In this document: positions 47,130 to 57,079 of the stretch, piece after piece
Position numbering within the stretch: position 1 is the stretch's first letter
Layout: each line of letters opens with the position of its first letter
Notes under the pieces: model-generated
The model's database searches: none
What the model was told of the DNA's origin: nothing
The model's input: only the letters and a program-made list of their open reading frames with translations
NCBI RefSeq assembly: GCF_000283155.1
Contig: NW_004454179.1
Span: 8,514,971-8,578,970, forward strand
Origin: Ceratotherium simum simum
Taxonomy: Eukaryota; Chordata; Mammalia; Perissodactyla; Rhinocerotidae
DNA: 64,000 nucleotides
Direction: 5' to 3'
Program-made: the position numbers and the translations under genes

Positions 47130-47790
47130 TTAATAATCATAACCCAAACTTACTAAACACTCATGATTATATGTACTATGCCAGATGCTTTATCTCATTT
47201 TTACCTCGTTTATCCTCACAACGTGGTGGGAGCTAAGACACCTAAGACTCCCTCCTATCTTGGAGCCTTGGATCTAGCTGCTCCCTCTGCTTGGAACACA
47301 CTTCCTCAGGGTATCTGCTTAGCTAACTCCCTCATCTCTTTCACATCTTTGCTCAAATCTCATGTTCTCAAAGATCACTCTATTTAATACTGCAGTCTGC
47401 GCTCCTCCTTCTAGCACTTCCTTTATTTCAACTTTTGACCTTCTAACATATCATATAATTTGCTTATTACATTTATTGTTTATTGTCTTATGCCGTCCCT
47501 TCTCCTTCCCACCAACACCCCACCCCCTCCCAGAATGTATGCTCCACAAGAGCAGGGATTTTTGTCTGTTTTGTTCACTAATCTAACCCAAGCACCTCAA
47601 ACAGTGCTTAGCACAGAGTAGACACTCCTCAAATATTTTTTGAATGAATGAATACCTATTTTACAGATGCAAAAATTGAGACTCAGTGCAGTTAAATGAC
47701 TTGTACAAGACAAGCATTAGAGCCAGAATTCAAAACCAGACAGTCTGAGTTCAGACTAGTGCAACACTTGTTTAATAGAGGAATAAAGAA
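47130..47790 (-). repeat. MIR SINE split by L2
   Basis: Antisense MIR in two parts. 47150-47238 has 'gccagatgctttatctcatt' and 'ttatcctcacaacgtggtgg'. 47655-47770 has 'tattttacagatgcaaaaat' and 'aaatgacttgtacaagacaa'. They are separated by the L2 3' end at 47240-47652. Confidence 0.85.
47240..47652 (+). repeat. L2 LINE 3' end nested in MIR
   Basis: 'ccttggatctagctgctccc', 'tctgcttggaacacacttcc', 'cagaatgtatgctccacaag', 'agcagggatttttgtctgtt', 'cagtgcttagcacagagtag', ending 'ttgaatgaatgaat'. This is a textbook L2 terminus. Confidence 0.93.
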
Positions 47791-47934
47791 AGTGAGGGTC
47801 AGGAATTTCAAGTCTAAGTTGGCACCTAGACCCTTTGATTTCCCATCAAGTTACAGGATGGATAGGTATAACCAAATGATACCTCTCCAGGGTGGGCTCC
47901 AAGGTGATTGAGACAAGGACAATTGGGACCTGGT

Positions 47935-48501
47935 ATAACCATGGGCCCTCTAGGACCCTCTAGGGACCCCCTAGGACCCTCTAGGACGGGTTCAACTGAC
48001 CCGTTTTATCAACAGAGCAATGAAGAGTGGTTTTTCGGGAACTGAGAACCCTTGTCCAGTTCAGGCCAGTTGAGACCACCAACCCATCAACTGGGCCTGT
48101 GCAAATGCCCAATAACTGACCCTTTTGATGTCAAAGTGCTTAGAACTCCACCTCAGATCATGCTGACACCACCATCTTGTGAACACGTGTCCTCTGGAGA
48201 GCCACGAAGCTTGACTTTGCTTGCGCAGATCGTCAATTACCTCACTTCTCCTTACCTACAATCATCTATCTTCTCCTCCCTACAATCATCATCTATCACA
48301 CTTCACCCTGCCCTCCCCTTCATCTCATCAATTTTGCCTCAAGCCCTGGATTGGGGAGACAGATCTGAGAGCTGATGCCTCCTTTCTCCTTACAGATTGA
48401 TCTAGCAATAAAGCTGATTTCTTTTCCCAAAAGCTAATGCCATAATAATTTGCTTTTTTTTATGTGATCGGGTAAGAGAAACCCATTTTTGTGCAGTAAC
48501 A
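47935..48501 (+). mobile_element. probable ERV solo LTR
   Basis: It has an LTR-like polyadenylation signal AATAAA (48407-48412), followed by a U5-like 'gctgatttcttttcccaaaa' and an end at 'gtgcagtaaca'. Pyrimidine-rich tracts and 'atgctgacaccaccatcttg' are the kind of sequence seen in ERV1-type LTRs. The left boundary and target duplication are not clear. The first ~60 bp carry a CTAGGACCC tandem array. The 107-codon frame 48052-48375 inside it has no domain. Confidence 0.6.
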
Positions 48502-48955
48502 CTGACACAAAGATAGAAGGGGTGATCTTGGGATTTCAAGCCTGGTAAGTCTCTAAAGCAGCCCATTTAATATCGATACATTTAGCAGATGCCCTTGATA
48601 TAATGCATATAATGTGCACGGGCAGCTTTAAAGAATGGCAGATGTTATTAGCAAGGCCCTGGACCAGTGTTTCTCAAACTTTCCCTCCTTAGGCAGAGGA
48701 GACATCTGTGGGAACCTGGAGATAATGCCAGATGCAGCCTTCTTTGGGGTTTTGTGTATGTATATATGCTCTGAAATGGGAAGGAAGTAGCCCACTCTCT
48801 CTAGCCCATATCAATAGCAGACACTTGAGACAGCAACCCTGGGAGTGACTGAGGTAAAGGGAGGCACTAATGGAGACTACACAGCCTTCCAGAATTAGAC
48901 TGAGAAGAAAGCTACAAGTACCCCTTGGGCCAATAGTAAGGAGCCTACCACCTGG
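48502..48955. other. no gene; possible DNA-transposon end
   Basis: 'cagtgtttctcaaactttcc' at 48667 looks like a hAT terminus, but I cannot follow the element further. Confidence 0.3.
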
Positions 48956-48959
48956 ATCA

Positions 48960-49100
48960 CAGGTATTGTTATGCCTAATTTACAAAAGAAGACATTGAGG
49001 CTCAATGAGGTACTGAGCAACTCGCTCAAGGTCACACAGACCATACATGCTAAGGACTTGAATTCAGTCTGTTACACAGCAAAACTCATGCTCCGGATCA
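48960..49100 (-). repeat. MIR SINE fragment
   Basis: 'cctaatttacaaaagaagac' then 'ctcgctcaaggtcacacaga' and 'gacttgaattcagtctg' is antisense MIR. Confidence 0.85.
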
Positions 49101-49540
49101 CTGACGTAAAGACCTTAGCACAGAGCTTGACTCCAGAAAATATCTAATTAAAATAAAATATGTATATACATATATAGGGGTGTGTGTGTATAGTCTTCTC
49201 TTCCTTAAAAGAAAGAGCTCTTTGATTCTTCAACTTGCTTTTAGAAAGTTTTCTCTCTCTTCCTTTTTCTCTAATTTTTTTTGCAGCCAAGCTCCATATG
49301 TCATTTAGGGCTCTCTCCCTCTTTATCCTATCCTTTTTAAATCCTCTGCAGCAGATATTTGTCTAGGCATAGATCTCTCTGGGGCCCACAAGGATTTTCT
49401 TCCTATTATAGTCCTTATTTCCTCCACCAGGACCACCTCTCCCTTTCTACCTTCTCTTCTGGAAGAAGGAGAACAAGCATAGCTTGCCAAAGTGATCATT
49501 AGAGGGGTAAACTCCTTGCTAACTAGAAGCCCACAAAGCT
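49101..49540. other. no gene recognised
   Basis: Pyrimidine-rich, with no family recognised. Confidence 0.4.
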
Positions 49541-49544
49541 CTCC

Positions 49545-49665
49545 AGGGAGAAGGATCTTGTCTCTTTTTTCTTCCTAATCTATCCATAACATCTAGCACA
49601 GTGCCCAAACTTCAAAGGTGCTCAATAAATATCTTTTGAATGAATTAATAAATAAAATATGACAG
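49545..49665 (+). repeat. L2 LINE 3' terminus
   Basis: 'acatctagcacagtgcccaa' then 'gtgctcaataaatatctttt' and 'gaatgaattaataaat' is the L2 tail. Confidence 0.85.
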
Positions 49666-49857
49666 AGTTACCCTACAGAACCACCCAATTTCCTCCTTTG
49701 GCTGAAAAGACGATAAGCAAAAGAACTGAAGCATCTGCAGAGTGTTATAAAAATGCTCAGTAATAGAATCTGTGATAACGTCTATATATTCTACAGTGAG
49801 AAACTTTCACAAACACAGAGAGATTGGGAGGGATCATAGAAAGACAGAAGGAGAAGG

Positions 49858-50345
49858 AAGAAGAGAACTTACATTTTGTGAGGGCTTGATATATTGTGTG
49901 TACTGTGCAGTGCTTTTCATGCATGACTTCATTTAGTCTTCACCATAGTTCTGTGAGATAGGCATTAACTCCATTGTATAGATGAGAAAACTGAGCTCTG
50001 AAGGATTTCTTTTCTCCTCAAGGCCACAAATCTACCAAGGGTCAGAGATATTCTATCCAGGTATATTTGACTTCAAAGCCCTTGTTCTGGGCCGGCCCCG
50101 TGGCTTAGCGGTTAAGTGCGTGCTCTCCGCTGCCGGCGGCCCGGGTTCGCATCCCGGGTGCGCACCGAGGCACCACTCCTCCAGCCATGCTGAGGCCGCA
50201 TCCCACATACAGCAACTAGAAGGATGTGCAGCTATGACAGACAACTATGTACTGGGGCTTTGGGGGAAAAATAAATAAATAAAATCTTAAAAAAAAAAAA
50301 AAAAGCCCTTGTTCTTTCTACAAACCATAATGCACAGCTCTATAG
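49858..50345 (-). repeat. MIR SINE split by an ERE
   Basis: Antisense MIR at 49858-50088 ('cttttcatgcatgacttcat', 'tgtatagatgagaaaactga', 'gacttcaaagcccttgttct'). It resumes after the ERE at 50302 ('aaagcccttgttctttctac'). Confidence 0.88.
50089..50301 (+). mobile_element. ERE SINE nested in MIR
   Basis: Opens 'gggccggccccgtggcttag' with A box TGGCTTAGCGG at 50101-50111. The 'acatacagcaactagaagga' body and 'gtactggggctttgggg' segment follow, then (AAAT)n and poly(A). The target duplication AAAGCCCTTGTTCT (50075-50088, 50302-50315) is perfect over 14 bp. It lacks the second module seen at 32781. Confidence 0.97.
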
Positions 50346-51060
50346 GTTCTTTGCTTCCAAAATAGTTTTAAATAAGTTTTAGCACTCTTGTGAATCATAT
50401 TGTTAAATCTTTTTTCCAATTTTTTTCTAAATAGGGTCCATGTTTTGTTAGCACTGTTTTCTCTAAAATTGAGTATCGATGTGATGGATTCCCCCAGCTT
50501 TTCCTTTTAAGCAGAATCTTCGCTTAACAAGTCATTCTAATGTCCCATTACCCCTGAAAATGTTCATGAATTTCCAATAGATGCTATTCTCAGAGTCATT
50601 TTGTTCACATTTAGTTATATTGTGGGCAAATCGCTAGTTGCTCTTGCAATGACTTTTTAAAAATGTTCATTTTTATGCTTTTAACTGTAGCTAAAAATCT
50701 AAATTATAAAATTGATTTCTTAAAATTGATCTTTTAAAGCCTACAGCTGTAATATACCTACCATATTTTATTTTTCTGCAACAGCAGAAGTGAGGAATGA
50801 TGTACGTAAGTGAGGACTAAGACCAAAGAGACAAAAGTGCTGACTTCTATATAAGAGAAACACTTACTGAAAATGAGATGACTTGAAGCTATGACTGTAA
50901 CTACAAGAGGCAGGAATTTTCTAAAGGCCAATTCCTGGGACAATTTTTTTACATCTTTTCCCCCATCCACATGTCAGAAAAGAAGCTACTGAAGAAAATT
51001 TTATGCCAAAAAGTCCGGTGACAGATATACTCTTTGAAATCAGATCCAGACAGTCATCTT
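50346..51060. other. no gene recognised
   Basis: AT-rich, with a minus-strand frame 50758-50970 lacking motifs. Confidence 0.4.
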
Positions 51061-51067
51061 TTATGAC

Positions 51068-51225
51068 AGTGGTTCTCCAACTTTAAAGTGTATCAAAATC
51101 ACCTGGAGGGTGTGTCAGAACACAGATTGTTGGGTTCTGACTCAGTGAGTTTGGGGTAGAGCTTGAGAATTTGTGTTTCTAACAAGTTTCCAGGTAATGC
51201 CGCTCTGCTGCTCTAGAAGCCATAA
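51068..51225 (+). mobile_element. MER5A-like hAT fragment
   Basis: 'cagtggttctccaactttaa', 'aaaatcacctggagggtgtg', 'gtttctaacaagtttccagg' match the MER5 order. Confidence 0.8.
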
Positions 51226-51291
51226 AGGTTAAGTGTGCTCTCTGGAGTTTAAGTGCCCAGGGGCTACTGATGCTCAATCAGAAGGCTCCAG

Positions 51292-51415
51292 GGCAGTAGT
51301 TGTCAATCCTCACTAAACATCAGAATCACCTAATGAACTTAAAAATACTCATGTCTGGGCCACACAGCCATAGATTTTTTTATGCTATTGGTCTCTAGTG
51401 GGGCCAGGCATTAGG
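51292..51415 (+). mobile_element. MER5A-like hAT fragment
   Basis: 'gcagtagttgtcaatcctca' then 'cagaatcacctaatgaactt' and 'tgtctgggccacacagcc' match MER5A's left half. It is a separate copy from the one 70 bp upstream. Confidence 0.75.
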
Positions 51416-51921
51416 AACACCTGGGTTTGCCTAATGATAAATATTAAAAATGGATTTCATATTTTTTTAGAAATTAATTTTTAAATTTTGTCTTATTAAA
51501 AATAATCCTAGGCGAACAAAAAAGCAGACAGCAGGATTTCAGGTTAAATATGGTAGTTTAAAAATAGGCATTACTAAGCTCCCTCCCCAAGCCCCATCAA
51601 AACAACAGTAATAGGACCAAAAAAAAAAAAAAAAAAGGCACTAACCTACAAGATCTAAGAGAATAGGACTGAAAAACACCACAGTAAAATGTTGATATTA
51701 GAAAACAGAAGGAAGAGTGGTAACTGACTTAGCTGACCAGAGGAGGCTGAATTCTATATCTCTGAATTCTTTTAGTGAAGCCTAAAAGCAGGCTGCTTCT
51801 TGCTGTGAAACCCCAGAAAGTCTCAGGAGCTGGAAGCACCAGGTGCCTTTGAGAAAGAGGGGATAGGTGGACTGAAATAGGAGAATTGAGAAGCAACCAG
51901 ACTCTCAGATCCCTACTCTCA
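51416..51921. other. no gene recognised
   Basis: Contains an A run at 51619-51637. No other family recognised. Confidence 0.4.
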
Positions 51922-53216
51922 CTCTACATCAGTGGTTATTAGACTGTGGTCCAGGGACTCCTGAGGGTCCCCCAAGACCCTTTCAGGGGTCCAGGAGATC
52001 AAAACTATTTTCATAATAACAGTAAACTATGACAATTATTAGCCATTTTCACTGTCATTCTCCCACAAGTGTACGGTGGGGTTTTCCACAGTCTATATAA
52101 CATGTGACAACGTCTTGCTCTGACAATTAACGGAATGTATACTTGTATATGCTTGTTTCCTAGACTTTTCTAAGGTATGGTTTTGGGGTATGAATATGTA
52201 TCTTTTCAAAGATTAACTCAGTTTATTCTCAATACTTCTACTGTGTTCTAATAAACTATTTTCTATTATATGAATACTGCTGTAATCTGTGTAACCCATA
52301 ACCAATAAGTTATTTTGAAATTCCAATGTTTTTCTTATGCCTATATGGAAATAAGAATATTTTATCTTGTTTTACAATAACATTTAAAAATTATTTTGAA
52401 GACTTTTCTAAATTTTAAATTTAGAAAAGCATCTTAAAGAGTAGGTTATCAAAATGCATTGGCTAGAAAGATGTAGAAGGCAGCTGAGAGACTGATAGAG
52501 CCTGTACAGTCGACACTGCTGAATGCCTGCTGGATGAGAAGTCAGTAAAAGTTAGTAAAAGAATTCATCCCACCGCCACTTCTCAACAATACAGTAACTT
52601 GTTAAATTAAAGATTTAGCTGCAAACATGAAGACAAAGTTATATTAGTAAATCTCAGGATATTAACATCTGGATAAACCTACAGATGTAGCTTTCTTATA
52701 TCCATCCAATATCAACACCAACTAATCATTGATAAAGGTCTTCTTTTATGTGAATGGCACTATAATACACTTGGTGTATTGGCACTAAATACAAATGGTG
52801 ATGACAAATATAAAGCGTTAAATAATTTATTTGACTCTCATGGTTTGTACCAGAATAACTATGTCGACATCTGGACTGATGATATAAAAGCAACAGTGGG
52901 TAAAACTACTGGCAGCTTAGCACAAGCCAAGTCAGGAGCATCAAATTTTACTGGTGGTCATTGTCACAGACTTGCAATAAAGCAAAAATGACAGTTTCAC
53001 TTAAGAATTCCCTTGATGAGGTAATAAAAATTATTAATTTTATTAAATTTTAACTCCCAAGTACACATTTTAAAAAATATTCTGTATGACTAAATGAGAA
53101 ATATACATAAAAGACTTCACCTCCACAGCAAAGGATGATGGTTGTCTTGAGGACAAACATTTGTATGATTGAGTTGCAAACTGAATTGGTCATTTTTTCA
53201 TGGAACAACATTTTTA

Positions 53217-53596
53217 TTTATTTATTTATTTTATTGATGTTTTAACAGTTTTTAACATTGTGAAATTTTGGGTTGTACATTTTTGTTTGTCCGTCACCAT
53301 ATATATGTCTCCCTTCNNNNNNNNNNNNNNNNNNNNNNNNNNNNNNNNNNNNNNNNNNNNNNNNNNNNNNNNNNNNNNNNNNNNNNNNNNNNNNNNNNNN
53401 NNNNNNNNNNNNNNNNAACCACAATACAGTTTTCTCTGTCCATGTGTTGGTTTATATTCCACATATGAGTGAGATCATACAGTGTTTGTCTTTCTCTTTC
53501 TGGCTTACTTCACTTAACATAATACCCTCCAGGCCCATCCATGTTGTTGCAAATGGGACAATTTTGTCATTTTTTATGGCTGAGTAGTATTCCATT
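53217..53596 (-). mobile_element. L1 3' tail inserted in hAT, antisense
   Basis: An A-tail appears as (TTTA)n at 53217-53232, then the antisense L1 3' UTR, the gap, and the end of ORF2 up to 'gagtagtattccatt'. The 15-bp duplication GGAACAACATTTTTA (53202-53216, 53597-53611) is exact. Same L1 lineage as 33818-34403. Confidence 0.95.
53317..53416. other. assembly gap (100 N)
   Basis: Exactly 100 N, the usual placeholder for a gap of unknown length. By comparison with 34249-34281, the missing part should include the G-rich tract of the L1 3' UTR. Confidence 0.99.
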
Positions 53597-54530
53597 GGAA
53601 CAACATTTTTACTTGAAAGAATGACTGACAAATTATGATCATTCAGACTTGGTTATTTGGAAGATATTTTTCTCAAAAATAAACAAAGTAAGCCTGTCAC
53701 TTCAAGGAAAACAACTGGCAAAACTTGTTGCTGATTATAAATTTTGAACTAAGTGAAAATTAGAATTTTAGAATATTTGTATCTGCCACCATGGGCTTGT
53801 AAGCTTCCCAAAACTTAAAGACTTTTTTGATTAGGTCAGTGGTGATAGTAATAAATGTTCTTTTTTTGATGTTTCATAACAAAATGTCAGCACTTGGAAG
53901 ATTTGCATAACTCACAACTCAATAAAACAATATTTTCCAGTCAATGCATGATGTTACAAAATCATGCATGGGTAAAAGACACATTCAAAATGCAAGACCA
54001 ATAGATTTTAATGCATCAGAGCATGAAAAGTTCATTGATATGGCTTCATATTCTACATTGCAACTAACCTTTAAGAAACTATCACTTGTTGAATGTTGCA
54101 TAGTAACTGAGAAGAATAGCCACAATTATCTGAAAAAAGGCTATTCAAATACTCCTCCCTTCTCTAGCTACATATCTCTGTGAGGGCAAATTTTCTTCAT
54201 ATTCTTAAACTAAAACAACATATTGCCATAGAAACATAGAAGAAGATATGAGAATCCACGTATCTTCAATTAAGCTAGGTATTAAAGACATTTTCAAGAA
54301 TATAAAATAATGCCACTCTTCTCACAATCTTTTTGTTTTTGGGGGGAAATATAGTTACTTTTTATAAAAATACATTATTTATGGTAAAATTTAATGGGTT
54401 TATTATTTTAAAATAAATAAATGTTTTTAAAATTTCTATTTTAATTCTAATACAGTATCTATAAATATGATCCACATAAACAAAAGTTTTGGGGGCACTC
54501 AATATTTTTCAAGATTGAAAGGGTCCTGGG

Positions 54531-54774
54531 CCAGCCCGGTGGCACAGCGGTTAAATGCATGTGCTTCGCTGCGACGGCCCAGGGTTCGGATCCCGGGCGC
54601 GCACTGACGCACTGCTTGTCAAGCCATGCTGTGGTGGCATCCCATATAAAGTGGAGGAAGATGGGCACGGATGTTAGCCCACGGCCATTCTTCCTCAGCA
54701 AAAAGAAGAGGATTGGCGACAGATGTTAGCTCAGGGCTAATCTTCCTCACAAACAAACAAACAAACAAACAAAA
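54531..54774 (+). mobile_element. ERE SINE inserted in hAT
   Basis: A head 'ccagcccggtggcacagcgg' with B-box-like GGTTCGGATCC near 54584. It continues with the 'tataaagtggaggaagatgg' body, two 'gatgttagc' modules and a (CAAA)n tail. A 19-bp duplication, AGAYTGAAAGGGTCCTGGG, flanks it (54512-54530, 54775-54793) with one mismatch. Confidence 0.97.
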
Positions 54775-54824
54775 AGACTGAAAGGGTCCTGGGACAAAAA
54801 AGGTGGAGAACCACTGCCCTGTAT

Positions 54825-55195
54825 AGTTGAGAAACTACCCCATTTCCAAGAAAACAGAACACTAGACGTTGGGCTAGAGTGTGGGCCACCAAACATAGTT
54901 GATGTGGGGGTGAGCATACTGAAAACAAGAGGATTAAGTAAAAGGCTACATACTAAACAGTGAGCTATCCAGCCCCTTTCCTCAGATGTGAGGATGCTAG
55001 CAGATTTATACTTCCAAATTGGAAGAAGAAAGATTCTTCTCTGGAAAAACTAAATTGTCCAAGAGAAAAGATCAACAGATAGAGACAGTTAGAAGTCCCC
55101 TAATGTAATAACCTAGCCAGATCACCCTACATAGACCCCCACTAGTTGAGAGGAAATGTCCATGAACAAAAAATGTCCAATCAGCTTTTCATGCC
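54825..55195. other. no gene recognised
   Basis: No repeat family or exon recognised. Confidence 0.4.
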
Positions 55196-55199
55196 TCTC

Positions 55200-56920
55200 T
55201 CTTAAATAGGAATAGAGATCCAAGGATTATTTGAGATTTGAAGAAAATCTTTAATGTGAAAGACAGAAACCAACATTAAAAAATGGGAGGAGGAGGGAAG
55301 TACACAGAGGAAAAAAAAGTTTAATGCAGAAATTATAAGAAAACTATTAGAAAAAGGAAGAAAAGAAGGAAGGATGGAAGGAAGGAAGGGGAGAGGAAAG
55401 AGAAAAGAAACAAAATAAAGGAACATAACTAAAATTGATATCCTCAGAGAGAAAATAGAAGATATTGCATCCAGAAACAAGGAAAGAAGCTATAAGAAGC
55501 CATAAAAAAGGAAGTTTTGAGGAATAAAAAGAACTTTTCGAAATTAGAAATATGATAACAGAAATGAAAATTTCAACAGAAAATTTAGGTGATGAAGTAG
55601 ATTTATCAGAAAACAGAAGAAAAAACAAGGGAGAGAAAAAGATATAAAAATTAGAATACTCTTTGAGGAGTTCTAATATCTGACTAGTAGAAGTTCCAGA
55701 AAAAGAGAGTACAAAAAATAAAAAGAAGGAAATTATCAAAGAAAAAATATTCAAGAAAATTTCCCTAAACTGAAGGGCATGAATTTCAGATTGCGAGGAT
55801 CCACCACATTCCTAGTGAATAGACTAAAAAGAGCCACATAAACGATCATGGAGACAAAGAGAAGACCTTAAAAATACCAAGAGAAAAGACAGGGCAAATA
55901 AAAAGATTGGAAATCGAAAAGGCTTTGGATTTCTCAATAGTTACAAGGAAGGCTAGAATAAAATGGAGCCAAAGAGTCAAAATCTGAGGGAAATATATAT
56001 GCATACAAAATATAAATCAAACTCTAATACAGGTCTCAACATGCTTACCTCTCATTTATCTTTTCTCAGGAAGTTTCTGGAAAAAGTGTTCCACCAAAAT
56101 GAGAGAGGAAACCTCAGAAAAAGGCATGGATCCAACAAATTAGAGAGTCAAAAGGAATCCCCAGGATGATGGTGAAGGGAGCTCCCAGGACAACAGCTGT
56201 GCAGGAAGCATGGAGATCAACCAGTCCAGGGGGGACCAGAGGAGACCCTGCTCCAAGAGAGTATCTCTGAGGACAAGATGAAACTGATGGCTACCTGGGG
56301 TGTTTGCACAGAAAGAGGAGATTTACCCCTCAGGTACAGAGTTTAGGGATGAATTAGGGATAGATTAATAGGAAACTAGGCAACGAAAAAGAGACAGTTA
56401 TTAACTCCAGGGAAAACAAAAAGTAGTGAAAGAAAGAAAATGTAATCATAGCATACCACATTCTCTACCATGAATCATATTTACATAATAATAAAAATGT
56501 GAGCACTGAATTCTGATCTAACCAATACTTAAGATATAAAATACTGGAGGATGGGGATAGGTAAGTATGTTTCAGTGTGTGAGGAGTTAGGGAGGTCTGA
56601 AAGCTAAATTCTCATCTTCCATAGCAGGAAATTAATAGATAATATTTGAATTGGAAAAATATCATGAAATAGCAGCATCAGACTGTGATAGAGAAATATG
56701 GAAACAAATATCAGAAGAAGTGGCTAAAATTGTGACAAATGCTCCTGGAGAGGGGGAATTGAGGGTGGGAAGGGTGGAGCTGGGCACTGATTATTTCCAT
56801 TATAAACAAAAATGCATTACATACTTATTACAGAAAAACTGGAAACTACAGAAAAGTAAAAGTGAGAATAAAAAAGTCTCTATACTCCCTACATCTAAAG
56901 ATTAACACTATTAACCTATT
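55200..56920 (+). mobile_element. old L1M/HAL1-like ORF1 region, sense
   Basis: The sense strand is purine-rich and matches an old L1-like ORF1 unit: 'aaactgaagggcatgaattt', 'gagacaaagagaagacctta', 'ctttctcaggaagtttctgg'-type words, 'aaaaagtgttccaccaaaat', 'atccccaggatgatggtgaa', then the 3' part near 56640-56900. Stops break every frame. A GGAA-rich simple repeat is embedded at 55355-55420. HAL1 (half-L1, ORF1 only) is the likeliest type, judged by order of words only. Confidence 0.65.
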
Positions 56921-57079
56921 AGTGCCCTTTCATTGAGTTTTTGTGCATTTTTTGTATTATCGAGGTATGATTTGTATATTTTATATTTTACTTTACTCAC
57001 TTAGAAGCATTTTCCCATTTATGTTTTACATAAATATTTTCAAAGCAATATATTATTTCATAATAGATAACATTATTTA

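Larger units (their letters stand above)
52740..54300 (+). pseudogene. hAT transposase remnant (ZBED5/Buster-like)
   Basis: Protein fragments survive in different frames. The frame at 52779-52991 contains VDIWTDDIKATVGKTTGSLA followed by a …HCHRLAIKQK stretch, the catalytic-core region of this hAT group, with an acidic residue after 'WTD'. The part at 53620-53940 reads in broken frames. 53944-54183 is the C-terminal region, and its last part (…PPFSSYISL) matches the place of the hAT dimerisation block, normally a leucine/proline-rich 'LLPFPTTYLCE'-like motif. In an active element the transposase would cut at the inverted repeats and reinsert the DNA. Frameshifts, stops, an inserted L1 and a gap show that this copy is dead. 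Confidence 0.8.
51930..54816 (+). mobile_element. autonomous-type hAT transposon (Buster/Charlie-like), decayed
   Basis: Terminal inverted repeats: CAGTGGTTATTAGACTGTGG at the left, and the complement of CAGTGGTTCTCCACC at the right. The flanking 8-mers CTCTACAT (51922-51929) and CCCTGTAT (54817-54824) agree at 5 of 8 places. The left one has TA at its centre, the pattern known for Buster-type hAT elements. The element is about 2.9 kb including later insertions: an L1 tail (53217-53596, containing the assembly gap) and an ERE SINE (54531-54774). It encodes the remains of a transposase. Its sequence resembles the group from which the domesticated mammalian ZBED5-like genes came. That link is from memory. 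Confidence 0.85.

Noticed and set aside
53200..53587. Several open frames across the N gap
   Set aside because: They are translated through 100 N. The flanks are L1 3' UTR.
55202..55754. Two overlapping minus-strand frames of 92 and 135 codons
   Set aside because: They are complements of purine-rich old L1/HAL1-like sequence, giving Phe/Ser/Leu-rich low-complexity translations.
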